A stretch of 64,000 bases of DNA. Origin: Mesorhizobium sp. 113-3-3 (lineage in GTDB: Bacteria > Pseudomonadota > Alphaproteobacteria > Rhizobiales > Rhizobiaceae). This document shows, one piece after another, positions 25,373 through 33,735 of this stretch. Numbering within the stretch: the stretch's first letter is position 1; every line of letters begins with the position of its first letter. Both the position numbers and the translations under genes were made by a program. The stretch spans positions 1,550,001-1,614,000 of the forward strand of contig NZ_AP023243.1 of the NCBI RefSeq assembly GCF_016756495.1, read 5' to 3'. The notes beneath the pieces are model-generated. The model had not been told where the DNA came from and did not search any database. It saw only the letters and a program-made list of their open reading frames with translations.

Positions 25373-26791
25373 ATGGCTGCGGTGAGGGATCTGAAGGCGA
25401 CCGAAATGGCGGCGGCAGGCGGCGACGATGCCATTGAACTGGGCAAGCGCCACCTCATCCAGCCCTGGCCTTATGCCGGTTCCGTCGGCGCCGAAGCCCG
25501 CGCGCTGATCGGCGAAGGCGACGGTATTTACATCACCGACAACACCGGCAAGCGGCTGATCGACGGGCCTGCCGGCATGTGGTGCGTCAATGTCGGCCAC
25601 CGCCGCGAGGAACTCGCCAGGGTGATGTACGATCAGGCGATGGCGCTGTCCTACAACACGCCCTGGTACACGATGAACGCGCCGTCGGCCGAACTTGCCA
25701 TGCGCATCGCCGGCCATGCGCCGGGCGATCTCAGCCATGTCTTCTACACGACCGGCGGCTCTTCGGCCGTGGAGACGGCGCTGCGCTTCATGCAGTTCTA
25801 CAACAATGTGCGCGGCCGCCCGGAAAAGAAGCTGATCCTGTCGCGCGGCGGCGCCTATCACGGCTCGACCTATCTGTCGGCCTCGCTCAACGGCCGCCCG
25901 CGCGACCGCGACTGGATGGACGGCGCCGACGAGCTGGTGATCAAGCTGTCCTCGCCCGACCCGTTCCGCCGCCCGAAAGGCATGAGCGTCGCCACCTTCA
26001 CCGACTTCCTCGTCGATCAGTTCCGCGACACGGTCGCCCGTGTCGGCGCCGACAGAATAGGCGCTTTTGTCGGCGAGCCGGTGCAGGCATCGGGAGGCGT
26101 CGTGATCCCGCCGGACGGCTATCTCAAGCGCATCCGCGAGATCTGCCGCGACTACGACATCCTCTACATCTCCGATGAGGTGGTGACAGGCTTCGGCCGG
26201 CTTGGCCATGTCTTCGCCTCGGGCGAGGTGTTCGGCATCGATCCCGACATGATCACCTTCGCCAAAGGCGTCACCTCAGGCTATTTCCCGCTCGGCGGCG
26301 TCATCATCTCGGAACGGCTGCTGGAAGAGTTGCGCCGCTCGAACCATCCAGACGCAATGTTCGGCCATGGCCTGACCTACACCAGCCATCCGGTCGGCTG
26401 TGCCGTGGCGCTGAAAAATCTCGACCTGCTGGAAGAGGGCGTGCTCGCTCACACGCAAGCGGTCGCGCCCTATTTCCAGGCGCAGCTCAAGACGCTGGAA
26501 GAACTGCCGTTGGTCGGCGAGGTGCGCGGCGCCGGGCTGATGGGCTGCGTCGAATGTGTCGCCGACCGCGAAAGCAAGGACCCGCTGCAACTCGACAAGG
26601 ATGTCGGCAAGCGCATCGACGCCCACTGCCATGAACTCGGCCTGCTGGTGCGGCCGCTGATCAACATGTGCGTGATGTCGCCGCCGCTGATCATCACGCG
26701 CGAGCAGATCGACGACATGGTCGGCATTTTGCGCGAGGGCATTTCGCGGACCATGGATGATCTGCGCCGTGAAGGTGTGTGGCGAGGGTGA
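25373..26791 (+). CDS. Class III (omega) PLP aminotransferase
   Basis: 472 residues from the ATG at 25373, which has GTGGAGA 6 nt upstream; a GTG at 25295 is in frame but begins 7 nt after the operator. PLP motifs: TTGGSSAVETALRFMQFY near 125-142, YISDEVVTGFGRLG (the Asp that contacts the pyridine nitrogen) and FAKGVTSGYFPLG with Schiff-base lysine K298. It resembles omega-amino acid:pyruvate and putrescine-type transaminases. In context it would deaminate a primary amine produced after N-demethylation or uptake of a polyamine-like compound. It has no separate terminator other than the shared hairpin downstream. Confidence 0.86.
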   Translation: MAAVRDLKATEMAAAGGDDAIELGKRHLIQPWPYAGSVGAEARALIGEGDGIYITDNTGKRLIDGPAGMWCVNVGHRREELARVMYDQAMALSYNTPWYTMNAPSAELAMRIAGHAPGDLSHVFYTTGGSSAVETALRFMQFYNNVRGRPEKKLILSRGGAYHGSTYLSASLNGRPRDRDWMDGADELVIKLSSPDPFRRPKGMSVATFTDFLVDQFRDTVARVGADRIGAFVGEPVQASGGVVIPPDGYLKRIREICRDYDILYISDEVVTGFGRLGHVFASGEVFGIDPDMITFAKGVTSGYFPLGGVIISERLLEELRRSNHPDAMFGHGLTYTSHPVGCAVALKNLDLLEEGVLAHTQAVAPYFQAQLKTLEELPLVGEVRGAGLMGCVECVADRESKDPLQLDKDVGKRIDAHCHELGLLVRPLINMCVMSPPLIITREQIDDMVGILREGISRTMDDLRREGVWRG

Positions 26792-26796
26792 GGTTT

Positions 26797-26828
26797 CTTC
26801 CTTCTCCCGTAGAACGGGGAGAAGGAAG
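26797..26828. terminator. Bidirectional hairpin between convergent aminotransferase and Rieske genes
   Basis: CTTCCTTCTCCC (26797-26808) pairs perfectly with GGGAGAAGGAAG (26817-26828) across 8 nt. Its core is also a familiar rhizobial dispersed palindrome (CTTCTCCCG...CGGGGAGAAG), so it may be a mobile repeat co-opted as a terminator. Confidence 0.7.
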
Positions 26829-28031
26829 CTACGACCGCGACCTCAGCGCGTCGTTCAGATTCCACATGTCCTTCTCCTCCGGCGCGGTCTCCAAGCCTAG
26901 AACGGGCAGCATCTTGCGCAGATGGTCGTGGTGGGTGCGCACGCCATATTCGAGGTCGGAGAGATAGAAGCCCTCAAAGGCTTCGGACAGCATGGATTCG
27001 TTCGACCACACCGACAGCTGGACATCTTCCGACATGGTGTCACGGTCGATGCGGAAGGACAGGTAGCGGGCGGCGGCCTGCTCGCGGCTTTCGTCGCGGT
27101 AGCGGTAGATGGCGCCGCGCAAAAGGGTTTCACCCGTCGAGAGCGGAAACTCCTGATAGAACTGCACGGATTCCGGCATCACCGAAATAACGGCATTGGG
27201 GAAGATACCGTAATAGACCCAGGCCTTCTTCAGATGGTCCGGCAGATGCGTCGGCTCGGGCGCGATCTTGACGTAGTTCTTGACGCTCCAGCGGCGGCCG
27301 GCATGCGGATTGTAAGTGGCGAAGGAGCGCGACACGCCGTTGATGAAGGGCTCGTCGAAATAGGTCGCGCCATAGAGATCCTGCAGGGCGGGATGCGCCA
27401 TGGCGACGTGATAGCCCTCATTGTCGACATCGCGCACCGACTTCCAGTTGACGGGAGTCTTCTGGGTCCAGATGCCCCAGGACGGCACCATGTCGGCAGC
27501 CTTGTAATGCGCGAATTCAGGCTCGATCGGCTTCATCAGCTCGGCGACCGAAGGCTGCGGCCCGCCATTGCGGAAGCGGATGAAGATGAAGCCCATCCAG
27601 ACTTCCAGGTCGAGTTGCATCAGGCCGAACTCGGTCTTGTCGAGATCGGGGAAGGAGCGCGGGCGCGCGGCGCCCCGCAGCGTGCCGTCAAGATTGTAGA
27701 CCCAACCGTGGAACGGGCACACCAGCGCGTTCTTGCAATTGCCCTGGCTGTCGGCGACGACACGGCTGCCGCGGTGGCGGCACATATTGTTGAAGCCGCG
27801 CACGACGCCGTCCTTGCCGCGCACGATCAGGGCGCGTTCGCCGACCACGTCCATGGTCAGATAGTCGCCGGCGTTCGGGACGTCGGAAACATGACCGACG
27901 ATCTGCCAGTGGTTTCGGAAAACATGTTCCTTCTCGAGCTCGAGAAGGGCATCGGAATGGTAACTCCAGCCCGGTAGTCCCCGCCGGTCCCAATCGTTGG
28001 GGATCGCCACGTCACGGAGGTGCGGGTTCAT
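26829..28031 (-). CDS. Rieske non-heme iron oxygenase alpha subunit
   Basis: 400 residues. The Rieske [2Fe-2S] site is C84-x-H86 and C105-x2-H108 (CRHRG ... VCPFHGW). The mononuclear iron site is H208 and H213 in NEGYHVAMAHP with a C-terminal Asp in the SEDVQLS region; D201 or D203 is the likely electron-bridging residue. The architecture resembles glycine-betaine/carnitine/choline-type monooxygenases that open an N-methyl or C-N bond, although aromatic substrates cannot be excluded. It needs a reductase, and none is encoded in the window. A perfect operator lies 20 nt upstream of its start. Confidence 0.88.
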   Translation of the reverse strand: MNPHLRDVAIPNDWDRRGLPGWSYHSDALLELEKEHVFRNHWQIVGHVSDVPNAGDYLTMDVVGERALIVRGKDGVVRGFNNMCRHRGSRVVADSQGNCKNALVCPFHGWVYNLDGTLRGAARPRSFPDLDKTEFGLMQLDLEVWMGFIFIRFRNGGPQPSVAELMKPIEPEFAHYKAADMVPSWGIWTQKTPVNWKSVRDVDNEGYHVAMAHPALQDLYGATYFDEPFINGVSRSFATYNPHAGRRWSVKNYVKIAPEPTHLPDHLKKAWVYYGIFPNAVISVMPESVQFYQEFPLSTGETLLRGAIYRYRDESREQAAARYLSFRIDRDTMSEDVQLSVWSNESMLSEAFEGFYLSDLEYGVRTHHDHLRKMLPVLGLETAPEEKDMWNLNDALRSRS

Positions 28032-28050
28032 AAAACGTCTCTTCTTTTTG

Positions 28051-28066
28051 TTGAATAATCATTCAA
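28051..28066. promoter_or_regulatory. Predicted BetI-like (TetR) operator 3
   Basis: TTGAATAATCATTCAA has perfect TTGAAT/ATTCAA arms around 4 nt and fits TTGAA-N6-TTCAA. It stands 20 nt upstream of the Rieske ATG at 28031. Confidence 0.72.
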
Positions 28067-28523
28067 TAAAATCATATTTTGCATTGAAATGCAATGGCTT
28101 GTGAAAAACGGAATGATTCTTGGCCTGAGTCTAGGCGTCGCTCGCAACTGAATTCGAGGCGGCGTCTGCCCGAGAAAATCTCGGAGAATCCGGGCGTTAG
28201 CTCCGGTTCCGAAATGCTGTTCTCACGTCATTTCACGAAGCGCGGAAGCTGACGAACACGATGCCTTGCCAACGGCAAAAAGCTCGCCGCGCTCTGGCCA
28301 ATCTGCTGTTCGGCAGGCGCTTGGGTTGGGGCCGCCCGGCGGAGTCGGGCTGAGGTTGGCTTGTATCGGCGAAGGCGAGCCGGCTGACCGATCATGACCG
28401 GTTTTGCCCGATAGCGCCGTTTCAATCTCGTTACATTGCCAGAGCTACGCCAATTTTGTGCTGTTACAAAGTGCGAATAAGTTCGTTTCATCATCAAAAA
28501 GAAACGCAGCGAAGGGGAAGGCA
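28067..28523. other. 457-nt intergenic region
   Basis: Between the Rieske operator and the next rightward gene I find no convincing coding frame, RNA gene or repeat. The left end is AT-rich, as expected for the Rieske promoter. A promoter for the gene at 28524 must lie on the right side, but no clear consensus is visible. Confidence 0.5.
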
Positions 28524-28934
28524 ATGCATGCGAAAATCGAGACCATCAGCAGCGACCACCGCCTCCAGGCTCCAGAGCGCGCTGACCGCCGCCCGAAACT
28601 GGCGCTACGCCAACGCGCCAGCGACCACCCCATGGCCATGTTCATGGGGCTGGCTGCTTGCGCCTTCATCGGCATGGCGCTCACGCCGACAGTCGGGCCG
28701 GCCTTCGCCTCGCTGAATCCGCCGGCCAATGTGGTCGACGGTGCGCCGACGACAACCAAGGCCGCTCGCCTGCCGGTGCCGACGCTCGATTTCGCCTGCA
28801 AGGGGCAGGCATGGGGTGCTGAAAGCATCGATTGCCTGCGCGCCATCGCCGAACAGTCCGGGACGCACAAGGCCCGGGCGATCCGCATGATCGCCAATGC
28901 CGCGCCGCTGACCAACACACCAAACGTTTTCTAG
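28524..28934 (+). CDS. Hypothetical protein with one membrane/signal-anchor segment
   Basis: 136 residues from the ATG at 28524, which is preceded by AAGGGGAAGGCA. The first 35 residues are polar and charged, followed by a hydrophobic stretch (MAMFMGLAACAFIGMALTPT, about 33-52) and an exported-looking C-terminal part with two cysteines (FACKGQAW and SIDCLRAI) that could form a disulfide. I do not recognise the family. It is monocistronic, followed by a hairpin repeat and a terminator. Confidence 0.65.
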   Translation: MHAKIETISSDHRLQAPERADRRPKLALRQRASDHPMAMFMGLAACAFIGMALTPTVGPAFASLNPPANVVDGAPTTTKAARLPVPTLDFACKGQAWGAESIDCLRAIAEQSGTHKARAIRMIANAAPLTNTPNVF

Positions 28935-28952
28935 ATTTCCGTCGAAGCGTGG

Positions 28953-28976
28953 TCCCGAAACCGTTCCCTTTCGGGA
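28953..28976. repeat. Short hairpin repeat (copy D)
   Basis: TCCCGAAA (28953-28960) and TTTCGGGA (28969-28976) pair perfectly across 8 nt. The surrounding GAAGCGTGG ... TCCTGCTCTGA resembles another rhizobial dispersed repeat. Confidence 0.6.
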
Positions 28977-29019
28977 TCCTGCTCTGACCTCCCCGAGCGC
29001 TCCCTCCAGCGCTCCTTTC

Positions 29020-29055
29020 AGCTCCCGCCGCAAGTCGGCCGGGAGCTTCTTTTTT
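29020..29055 (+). terminator. Rho-independent terminator after the 28524 gene
   Basis: AGCTCCCG (29020-29027) pairs with CGGGAGCT (29040-29047), followed by a T-rich run (CTTTTTT). It reads on the plus strand and overlaps the stop of the convergent kinase gene. Confidence 0.8.
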
Positions 29056-31141
29056 AGCCCTTCAACGCAGCTTGCTCGGCGATGGATGAAAGCACGCTGC
29101 GCACGTCCAGCGTGCTAAACGGCTTTTCCAGGATCTGCGGCCGCTGCGGTGCCGGCAAGGCTTCAATCTCCGCCTTGGCGCCGATCAGATCGCCGGTAAC
29201 CAGCACGAAACGCCGTGCCAGTTCGGGCCGCTCGGCAAGCAACTCGCGGTAGATGGCCATGCCTGATGTGCCAGGCATGCGCAGGTCCGAAAAGACGATG
29301 TCGGGCGGCATGTGGCCGCTCAAGGTGGCGGCGCCCGATTCCCAAACCGGCGCGATCCGTGACTTGATGCCCATCAATTCGAGAATGTCGGACAAGGAGC
29401 CCGCGACATCAGGCTCGTCGTCGATGATCAAGGCATGACGCAGGCCGCTCGAGCGCGGCTGGCTCTCGCCGGCAGCGGCGATGCCCGCCGAAATGGCCGG
29501 CAACTGGACAACGAAACGCGCGCCTCGGGGCTGCACTTCCTCGAACCAGACATTGCCATTGTGCCGTTCGATGATCGATTTCGAGATCGACAGGCCAATG
29601 CCGGTGCCCACACCGACCGGCTTGGTGGTGAAATAGGATTCGAAGATGCGGTTGCGGATCGCTTCGGGAATGCCCGGCCCGTTGTCCTCGACCGAGAAGC
29701 CGGGATTGCCGCGCTCGCCGCGGAAGGTCCGCACCTTGATCAGCCGGTCGCCGGCAATGCCGGCCAGCGCATGCTGGCTGTTGATGAGGAAATTGGCCGC
29801 CACCTGCGTCACGTGGTCGGCGTCCGCCATGGCCAGCAGCGGACCGGACGCGAAATCGGTGTCGATGATGATGCCGCTCGAGCGTGCGCCATAGGCGGTC
29901 ACTTCGAGGGCCGCGCGGATCACCTGGTTGAGATCGGTCTCGGCCTGCGCCGCCGGATGCAGACGCACCATCGACAGGAAGCTCTTGACGATGCGGCCGC
30001 AGCGCTCGGCCGCGGCACGCACCTTCTCGGCGCGGACCTTGGTCTGCGGGTCGGAGGCGAATTCGTGCAGCAGCGTCGATTGGGCGACCACCACCGCCAG
30101 CGGATTGTTGAGCTCATGAGAAACGCCCGCAAGCAGCGAGCCCATCGCCGCCATCTTCTCGTTCTGGTGCAGCTTCTCGCGCTGCCGGTTGATCTCTTCC
30201 TCGGCGCGCAGCCTGTCGCGCAGGTCGCGGATCGAGCCGAAGATCAGGCGGCGGTCGGCGACCCGCATCTCGGTCGCCGTCAGCTCGATCGGAAACACCT
30301 CGCCGGCGGCATTCTGCGTCACGGTCTCGAGCCGCTGGCCGACCATCGGCGCGCCGCGGCCCGACATGTAGTCGGCGCCCGAGGAATAGCCCTTGCGGTA
30401 GTATTCCGGAACGACCGTGTCGAGCAGGTCCTTGCCGAGGATGTCGCTGCGCTGGAAGCCGAACATCTTTTCGGCGGCAGGATTGAATTCGATGATCGAT
30501 CCGGCCTCGTCGATGACGATGATGGCATCGAGCGAAGCCTGCAGCATGGTGCGGCGGATCACCTCGCTGGCATGGGCGTCGGAGGGCGAGTGTTCGATGG
30601 CGTCGCCGATGGCGAGCGCGATGATGTGCAGCGTCGCCTCTTCCTCGTCGGTCCACTCGCGCTCGTCGACGCAGTCATTGACGGCAAGCGTGCCCCACAG
30701 ATGGCCATGGGCGAAGACCGACACCGACAGGAACGATTTGATGTTCTGCTTTTCGAAATCGGTTCTCAGGAACCCTTCGAGATTGCGCGTATGCCCGGCA
30801 AAGATCTTGCCCTGCCGTTCGTCCTCGGCGACGCGCTCCAGCAGCGGGTCCGAATTGACGATAGACTGCATGATGACGGTCGGCGAGGCCAGTTCGCCGC
30901 CGAAGTCGGGGTCGATCCAGTAGGCGGATACCGACTGGGCAAAGCCCTGGCCCGGCAGTTCGCGCAAGCGGAACAGGATGCCGCGCTGGCACTCGATGGC
31001 CCGGCAAAGGGTTTCCAGTATGCCGTCCATCTCGCGCTGCCAGTCGCCGGCCTCGCGCAGCCGGCGAACGACGCGCACGGCCGCCATTGCCGCGCCCTGC
31101 CTGAAACCCTGCATGTCCGCGCTTGTTGCTTCGCCCGTCAT
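29054..31141 (-). CDS. Hybrid sensor histidine kinase (GAF-PAS-HisKA-HATPase-REC)
   Basis: 695 residues without membrane spans. A GAF domain (about 40-190) is followed by a PAS domain (about 200-315, DAIIVIDEAGSIIEFNPAAE), a HisKA domain with phosphoacceptor H342 in AGVSHELNNPLAVV, an HATPase domain (VEDNGPGIPEAIR, GVGTGIGLSISKSI) and a C-terminal receiver with D619 in VFSDLRMPG and Lys in ILEKPFS. All catalytic residues are present. It is transcribed toward the left and lies 108 nt downstream of an OmpR-type regulator gene on the same strand, a plausible cognate partner. The signal is unknown. Confidence 0.9.
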   Translation of the reverse strand: MTGEATSADMQGFRQGAAMAAVRVVRRLREAGDWQREMDGILETLCRAIECQRGILFRLRELPGQGFAQSVSAYWIDPDFGGELASPTVIMQSIVNSDPLLERVAEDERQGKIFAGHTRNLEGFLRTDFEKQNIKSFLSVSVFAHGHLWGTLAVNDCVDEREWTDEEEATLHIIALAIGDAIEHSPSDAHASEVIRRTMLQASLDAIIVIDEAGSIIEFNPAAEKMFGFQRSDILGKDLLDTVVPEYYRKGYSSGADYMSGRGAPMVGQRLETVTQNAAGEVFPIELTATEMRVADRRLIFGSIRDLRDRLRAEEEINRQREKLHQNEKMAAMGSLLAGVSHELNNPLAVVVAQSTLLHEFASDPQTKVRAEKVRAAAERCGRIVKSFLSMVRLHPAAQAETDLNQVIRAALEVTAYGARSSGIIIDTDFASGPLLAMADADHVTQVAANFLINSQHALAGIAGDRLIKVRTFRGERGNPGFSVEDNGPGIPEAIRNRIFESYFTTKPVGVGTGIGLSISKSIIERHNGNVWFEEVQPRGARFVVQLPAISAGIAAAGESQPRSSGLRHALIIDDEPDVAGSLSDILELMGIKSRIAPVWESGAATLSGHMPPDIVFSDLRMPGTSGMAIYRELLAERPELARRFVLVTGDLIGAKAEIEALPAPQRPQILEKPFSTLDVRSVLSSIAEQAALKG

Positions 31142-31249
31142 TTTCAGCCGCTATTCCAAAATCTTGCCAGTTCGGTCGGGCCAATCCGATCGGCCCCATT
31201 CGACCGGCGAGCAACGGCTGTGAACCTGAGGCCCTTCAGGCCCTGGCGC

Positions 31250-31975
31250 TCAGTTGCTGTCGCCGGTCGGCAGCGAGAAGATATAGCCTTCGCCGCGCAC
31301 CGTGCGCAGAAATTTCGGGTTGGCCGGATCCGCCTCGATCTTCTTGCGCAGGCGCATGATGCGGATGTCGACGGCGCGCGATGATTCCGGATCCTCGGTG
31401 AAGCCGATCGCCTCCGAGATCGCGGCGCGGGTCAGCAGCCGGTTGGCGCGGGTCAGGAAAACCTCCAGCACGTCGAATTCGCTCTTGGCCATGTCGATCA
31501 CGGTGCCGTTGGCGCCCGTGACCAGCCTGCCGTCAAGATCAGCCTGGAACGGGCCGAAGGCGACGGAACGGCGGTCCGTCCTGGTCTTCCTGTCGAGGGG
31601 TTCCGTCGGCTGCGGCACGCGGCGCAGCACGCTGCGGACCCTGGCCAGCACTTCGCGCAGTTCGTATGGCTTGACGATATAGTCGTCGGCGCCGAGCTCC
31701 AGGCCGACGATGCGGTCGAGCGCCGTGCCGGCGGCGGTCGCGTAAATGATTCCGATCGGCATTCTCGAGCGCAGCCAGCGGCCGAGCGACAGCCCGTCCT
31801 CGCCGGGCATGGCGATGTCGAGAATGGCCAGATGAAAGGCCTGGGTCTCGATCAGGCTGCGCGCGGCGGCGGCGGTTTCGGCGGTCGCCACATCATAGCC
31901 GGCGGCGCCGAGATATTCGGCAACCGCGTCCCTCAGGTCGGGCTCGTCCTCGACGATCACTATTCTTGCCCGCAC
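31250..31975 (-). CDS. OmpR/PhoB-family response regulator
   Basis: 241 residues from a GTG at 31975 (GAGAG just upstream), which starts the receiver at the usual place (RARIVIVEDEPDLRDA); an ATG at 32035 would add 20 non-conserved residues. The receiver has the acidic pair E9/D10, phosphoacceptor D53 in LAILDIAMPG and Lys in YIVKPYELRE. The C-terminal winged helix ends in IRIMRLRKKIEADPANPKFL and the RTVRGEGYIF strand. It should be fully functional. It is divergent from a degenerate homologue and upstream of the hybrid kinase. Confidence 0.9.
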   Translation of the reverse strand: MRARIVIVEDEPDLRDAVAEYLGAAGYDVATAETAAAARSLIETQAFHLAILDIAMPGEDGLSLGRWLRSRMPIGIIYATAAGTALDRIVGLELGADDYIVKPYELREVLARVRSVLRRVPQPTEPLDRKTRTDRRSVAFGPFQADLDGRLVTGANGTVIDMAKSEFDVLEVFLTRANRLLTRAAISEAIGFTEDPESSRAVDIRIMRLRKKIEADPANPKFLRTVRGEGYIFSLPTGDSN

Positions 31976-32068
31976 GATGCTCTCGCTCCCACTTTCAGTG
32001 GAAAGTAGATTGGGTATAAACATCATGTCCAGCACTCATATCGGGTTGCAAGGGAACGGTTGGAAAAC

Positions 32069-32770
32069 ATGGCTGCACGAGCCGTCATTGCACTTGTTTC
32101 CGTCGCCGACGTGGTCGCGACCGAACTTGCCGACCATCTCGAGCGGCGTGGCCATGATGTGCGCCAGGCGCGACAGCCCTGGGAGGCGGAATCGCTGCTG
32201 GCGGGCGCAGGCATCGATGTCGTCGTCGTCGGTGACAGTCTCAGCCAGGCGGAAGGGCGGGACCTGCTCAGGCGTTATGGCGGCCAGGGCGAGGGCGGCC
32301 GGGACGGGCCCGATTTCATCCTGATCTGCCGGCCGTCCGATCTCGTCGACAAGGTGCTGGCGCTCGAACTGGGTGCGGCCGACGTCGTCGAAAGCCCGCT
32401 CAATGTCAGGGAATTGGCTGCCCGGGTCGGCGGCCTGCTGTCGCGTCGGGGCAGGGGCACGCAGGAACTGATCGTGCTGGAGAACGCAACCGTCGATCTG
32501 AGATCGGCCATCGTCATGCACCGTTCCGGTACGGAGGAACAGCTTTCGCCCGGTCAGGTGGCGTTGCTCAGGCTGTTCCTGGCGAGCCCCCGCAAGGTGC
32601 TGACGCGAGACGACATCATCGCAGCCGCACCGGCCGAGAACGCCGACGCCTTCGATCGTTCGATCGATTCGCGCATCGTGCGGCTGCGCCGCAAGCTCGA
32701 CACAGAGACCATCACCACCATACGTGGCGCGGGCTACAGGTTCGATCCGCCGCAGCAATTCGCCGACTGA
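32069..32770 (+). CDS. OmpR-like regulator with degenerate receiver
   Basis: 233 residues (a TTG at 32060 is an alternative start). The N-terminal region (1-120) has the receiver pattern but key residues are altered: the beta-1 acidic pair is SVAD, the phosphoacceptor position reads VVVVGDSLSQ (G55-D56 shifted), the switch Thr region is LICR, and the lysine position of the usual KP pair is Ser (VVESPLN, S109). The C-terminal winged helix is intact (DSRIVRLRRKLDTETITTIR, then GAGYRFDPP). It is likely a phosphorylation-independent or ligand-gated regulator. Its divergence from a canonical OmpR gene (93 nt) suggests duplication and cross-regulation. Confidence 0.85.
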   Translation: MAARAVIALVSVADVVATELADHLERRGHDVRQARQPWEAESLLAGAGIDVVVVGDSLSQAEGRDLLRRYGGQGEGGRDGPDFILICRPSDLVDKVLALELGAADVVESPLNVRELAARVGGLLSRRGRGTQELIVLENATVDLRSAIVMHRSGTEEQLSPGQVALLRLFLASPRKVLTRDDIIAAAPAENADAFDRSIDSRIVRLRRKLDTETITTIRGAGYRFDPPQQFAD

Positions 32771-32836
32771 CTTTAGCGTAACCGGGCTGTCTTTCTGGCT
32801 GAGCATCGGATTTTCCTCCTGCCGATGCTCCCGCGG

Positions 32837-33004
32837 TCAGCGCACCACCAGCAGCGACGGACCGGATGGCATGTCGCTGCTCACGACGAATTCGTTTGCG
32901 TGGGCACGCTCCTTGAGGAGCACGGTGGCCAGGGCGGCAAAGCCAAGCAGGCCCTGCGCGTAAAGCAGGGCGGAAAGTACAGAGGCGGCGAATTTCGTCT
33001 TCAT
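32837..33004 (-). CDS. Small secreted/membrane protein (55 aa)
   Basis: A short frame with a clear signal-like N-terminus: MKTKFAASVLSALLYAQGLL, continuing GFAALATVLL, then KERAHANEFVV. Cleavage after AHA is possible, leaving about 20 residues, or it stays as a membrane peptide. GGGGAG lies 8 nt before the ATG. The family is not recognised. It is transcribed leftward and converges on the degenerate OmpR-like gene. Confidence 0.6.
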   Translation of the reverse strand: MKTKFAASVLSALLYAQGLLGFAALATVLLKERAHANEFVVSSDMPSGPSLLVVR

Positions 33005-33062
33005 CGTTCCAACTCCCCAGAAATGCCAATTCTTCAAAATGAGTAGTATGTCGCGGGTCGCT

Positions 33063-33395
33063 TCAGGAAACTCCCGAAGTGCCCGCGCCGCCCACGGAGC
33101 CCCCCGCTGCGGCGCGGGCCTTCGGTCCTCTCGGCAGCAAGTTGCCGGAGGGGCCGCGCAATGCCAGCAACCGAAGGCCAACCCGCCAGAGGGCCTTGAG
33201 CCGGGTGATGCGCAGGCTGGAAACAATCCAGACCGAGGCGGAAAACAGGGCGACGTGCAGGGTAGAGATTTCGCTCGAACTCATCGCCGCCAGCCTTGCC
33301 ACCGGACCGCCGGCAACCGTGCCGACACCACCTGTGACTGCCGCCGCGATGCTGATCCTGAAGAGCCAGGACCGCGTGTTCGTTTTCGTTCCCAT
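33063..33395 (-). CDS. Possible small membrane protein (110 aa)
   Basis: A 110-residue frame with two hydrophobic stretches (WLFRISIAAAVTGGVGTVAG near 10-30 and LHVALFSASVWIVSSLRI near 46-63) and an Arg/Pro/Gly-rich tail. It is on the same strand as, and 58 nt upstream of, the 55-residue gene. The ribosome site is weak and a plus-strand frame overlaps it; the choice of strand rests on hydrophobic pattern and gene order. Confidence 0.4.
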   Translation of the reverse strand: MGTKTNTRSWLFRISIAAAVTGGVGTVAGGPVARLAAMSSSEISTLHVALFSASVWIVSSLRITRLKALWRVGLRLLALRGPSGNLLPRGPKARAAAGGSVGGAGTSGVS

Positions 33396-33735
33396 GGTCG
33401 TTGCCGTCTGCTTTCGTTACGTCAACCTTGCGGGTGGCCGGTATCCGGATCATGCCGCCTGAAGCCGCGCTTTGTTGCCGGTTGGTTTCGGGATTGCCCT
33501 TTGATCTTTCATATTGAAACAATTCGAACTTTCGTTTTGCGGGGAATACCTATGTGCGGCATCTCACCACCGTCTGCCGGCGTGATCGTCGTCGCCGTGG
33601 TCGCCTGGCTTGTTAACCAGAGGAAACAGATTCGAAACAGAAACGAGCATTTCGCGAAATCTCCCCGAAACACGCCGCATCGATAAGCCGCTCATCGAAT
33701 TGGAGCCGGCCTGACCGGCAGAGAGAGGGGACGTC
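33396..33735. other. 340-nt intergenic region
   Basis: AT-richer than its surroundings around 33500-33550 and likely to hold promoters for both flanking genes. I see no clear palindrome, EcfG site or convincing coding frame in it. Confidence 0.4.

Noticed and set aside
33552..33686. A 44-codon frame starting MCGISPPSAG with a hydrophobic stretch.
   Set aside because: No clear ribosome site, and too short to support without conservation data.
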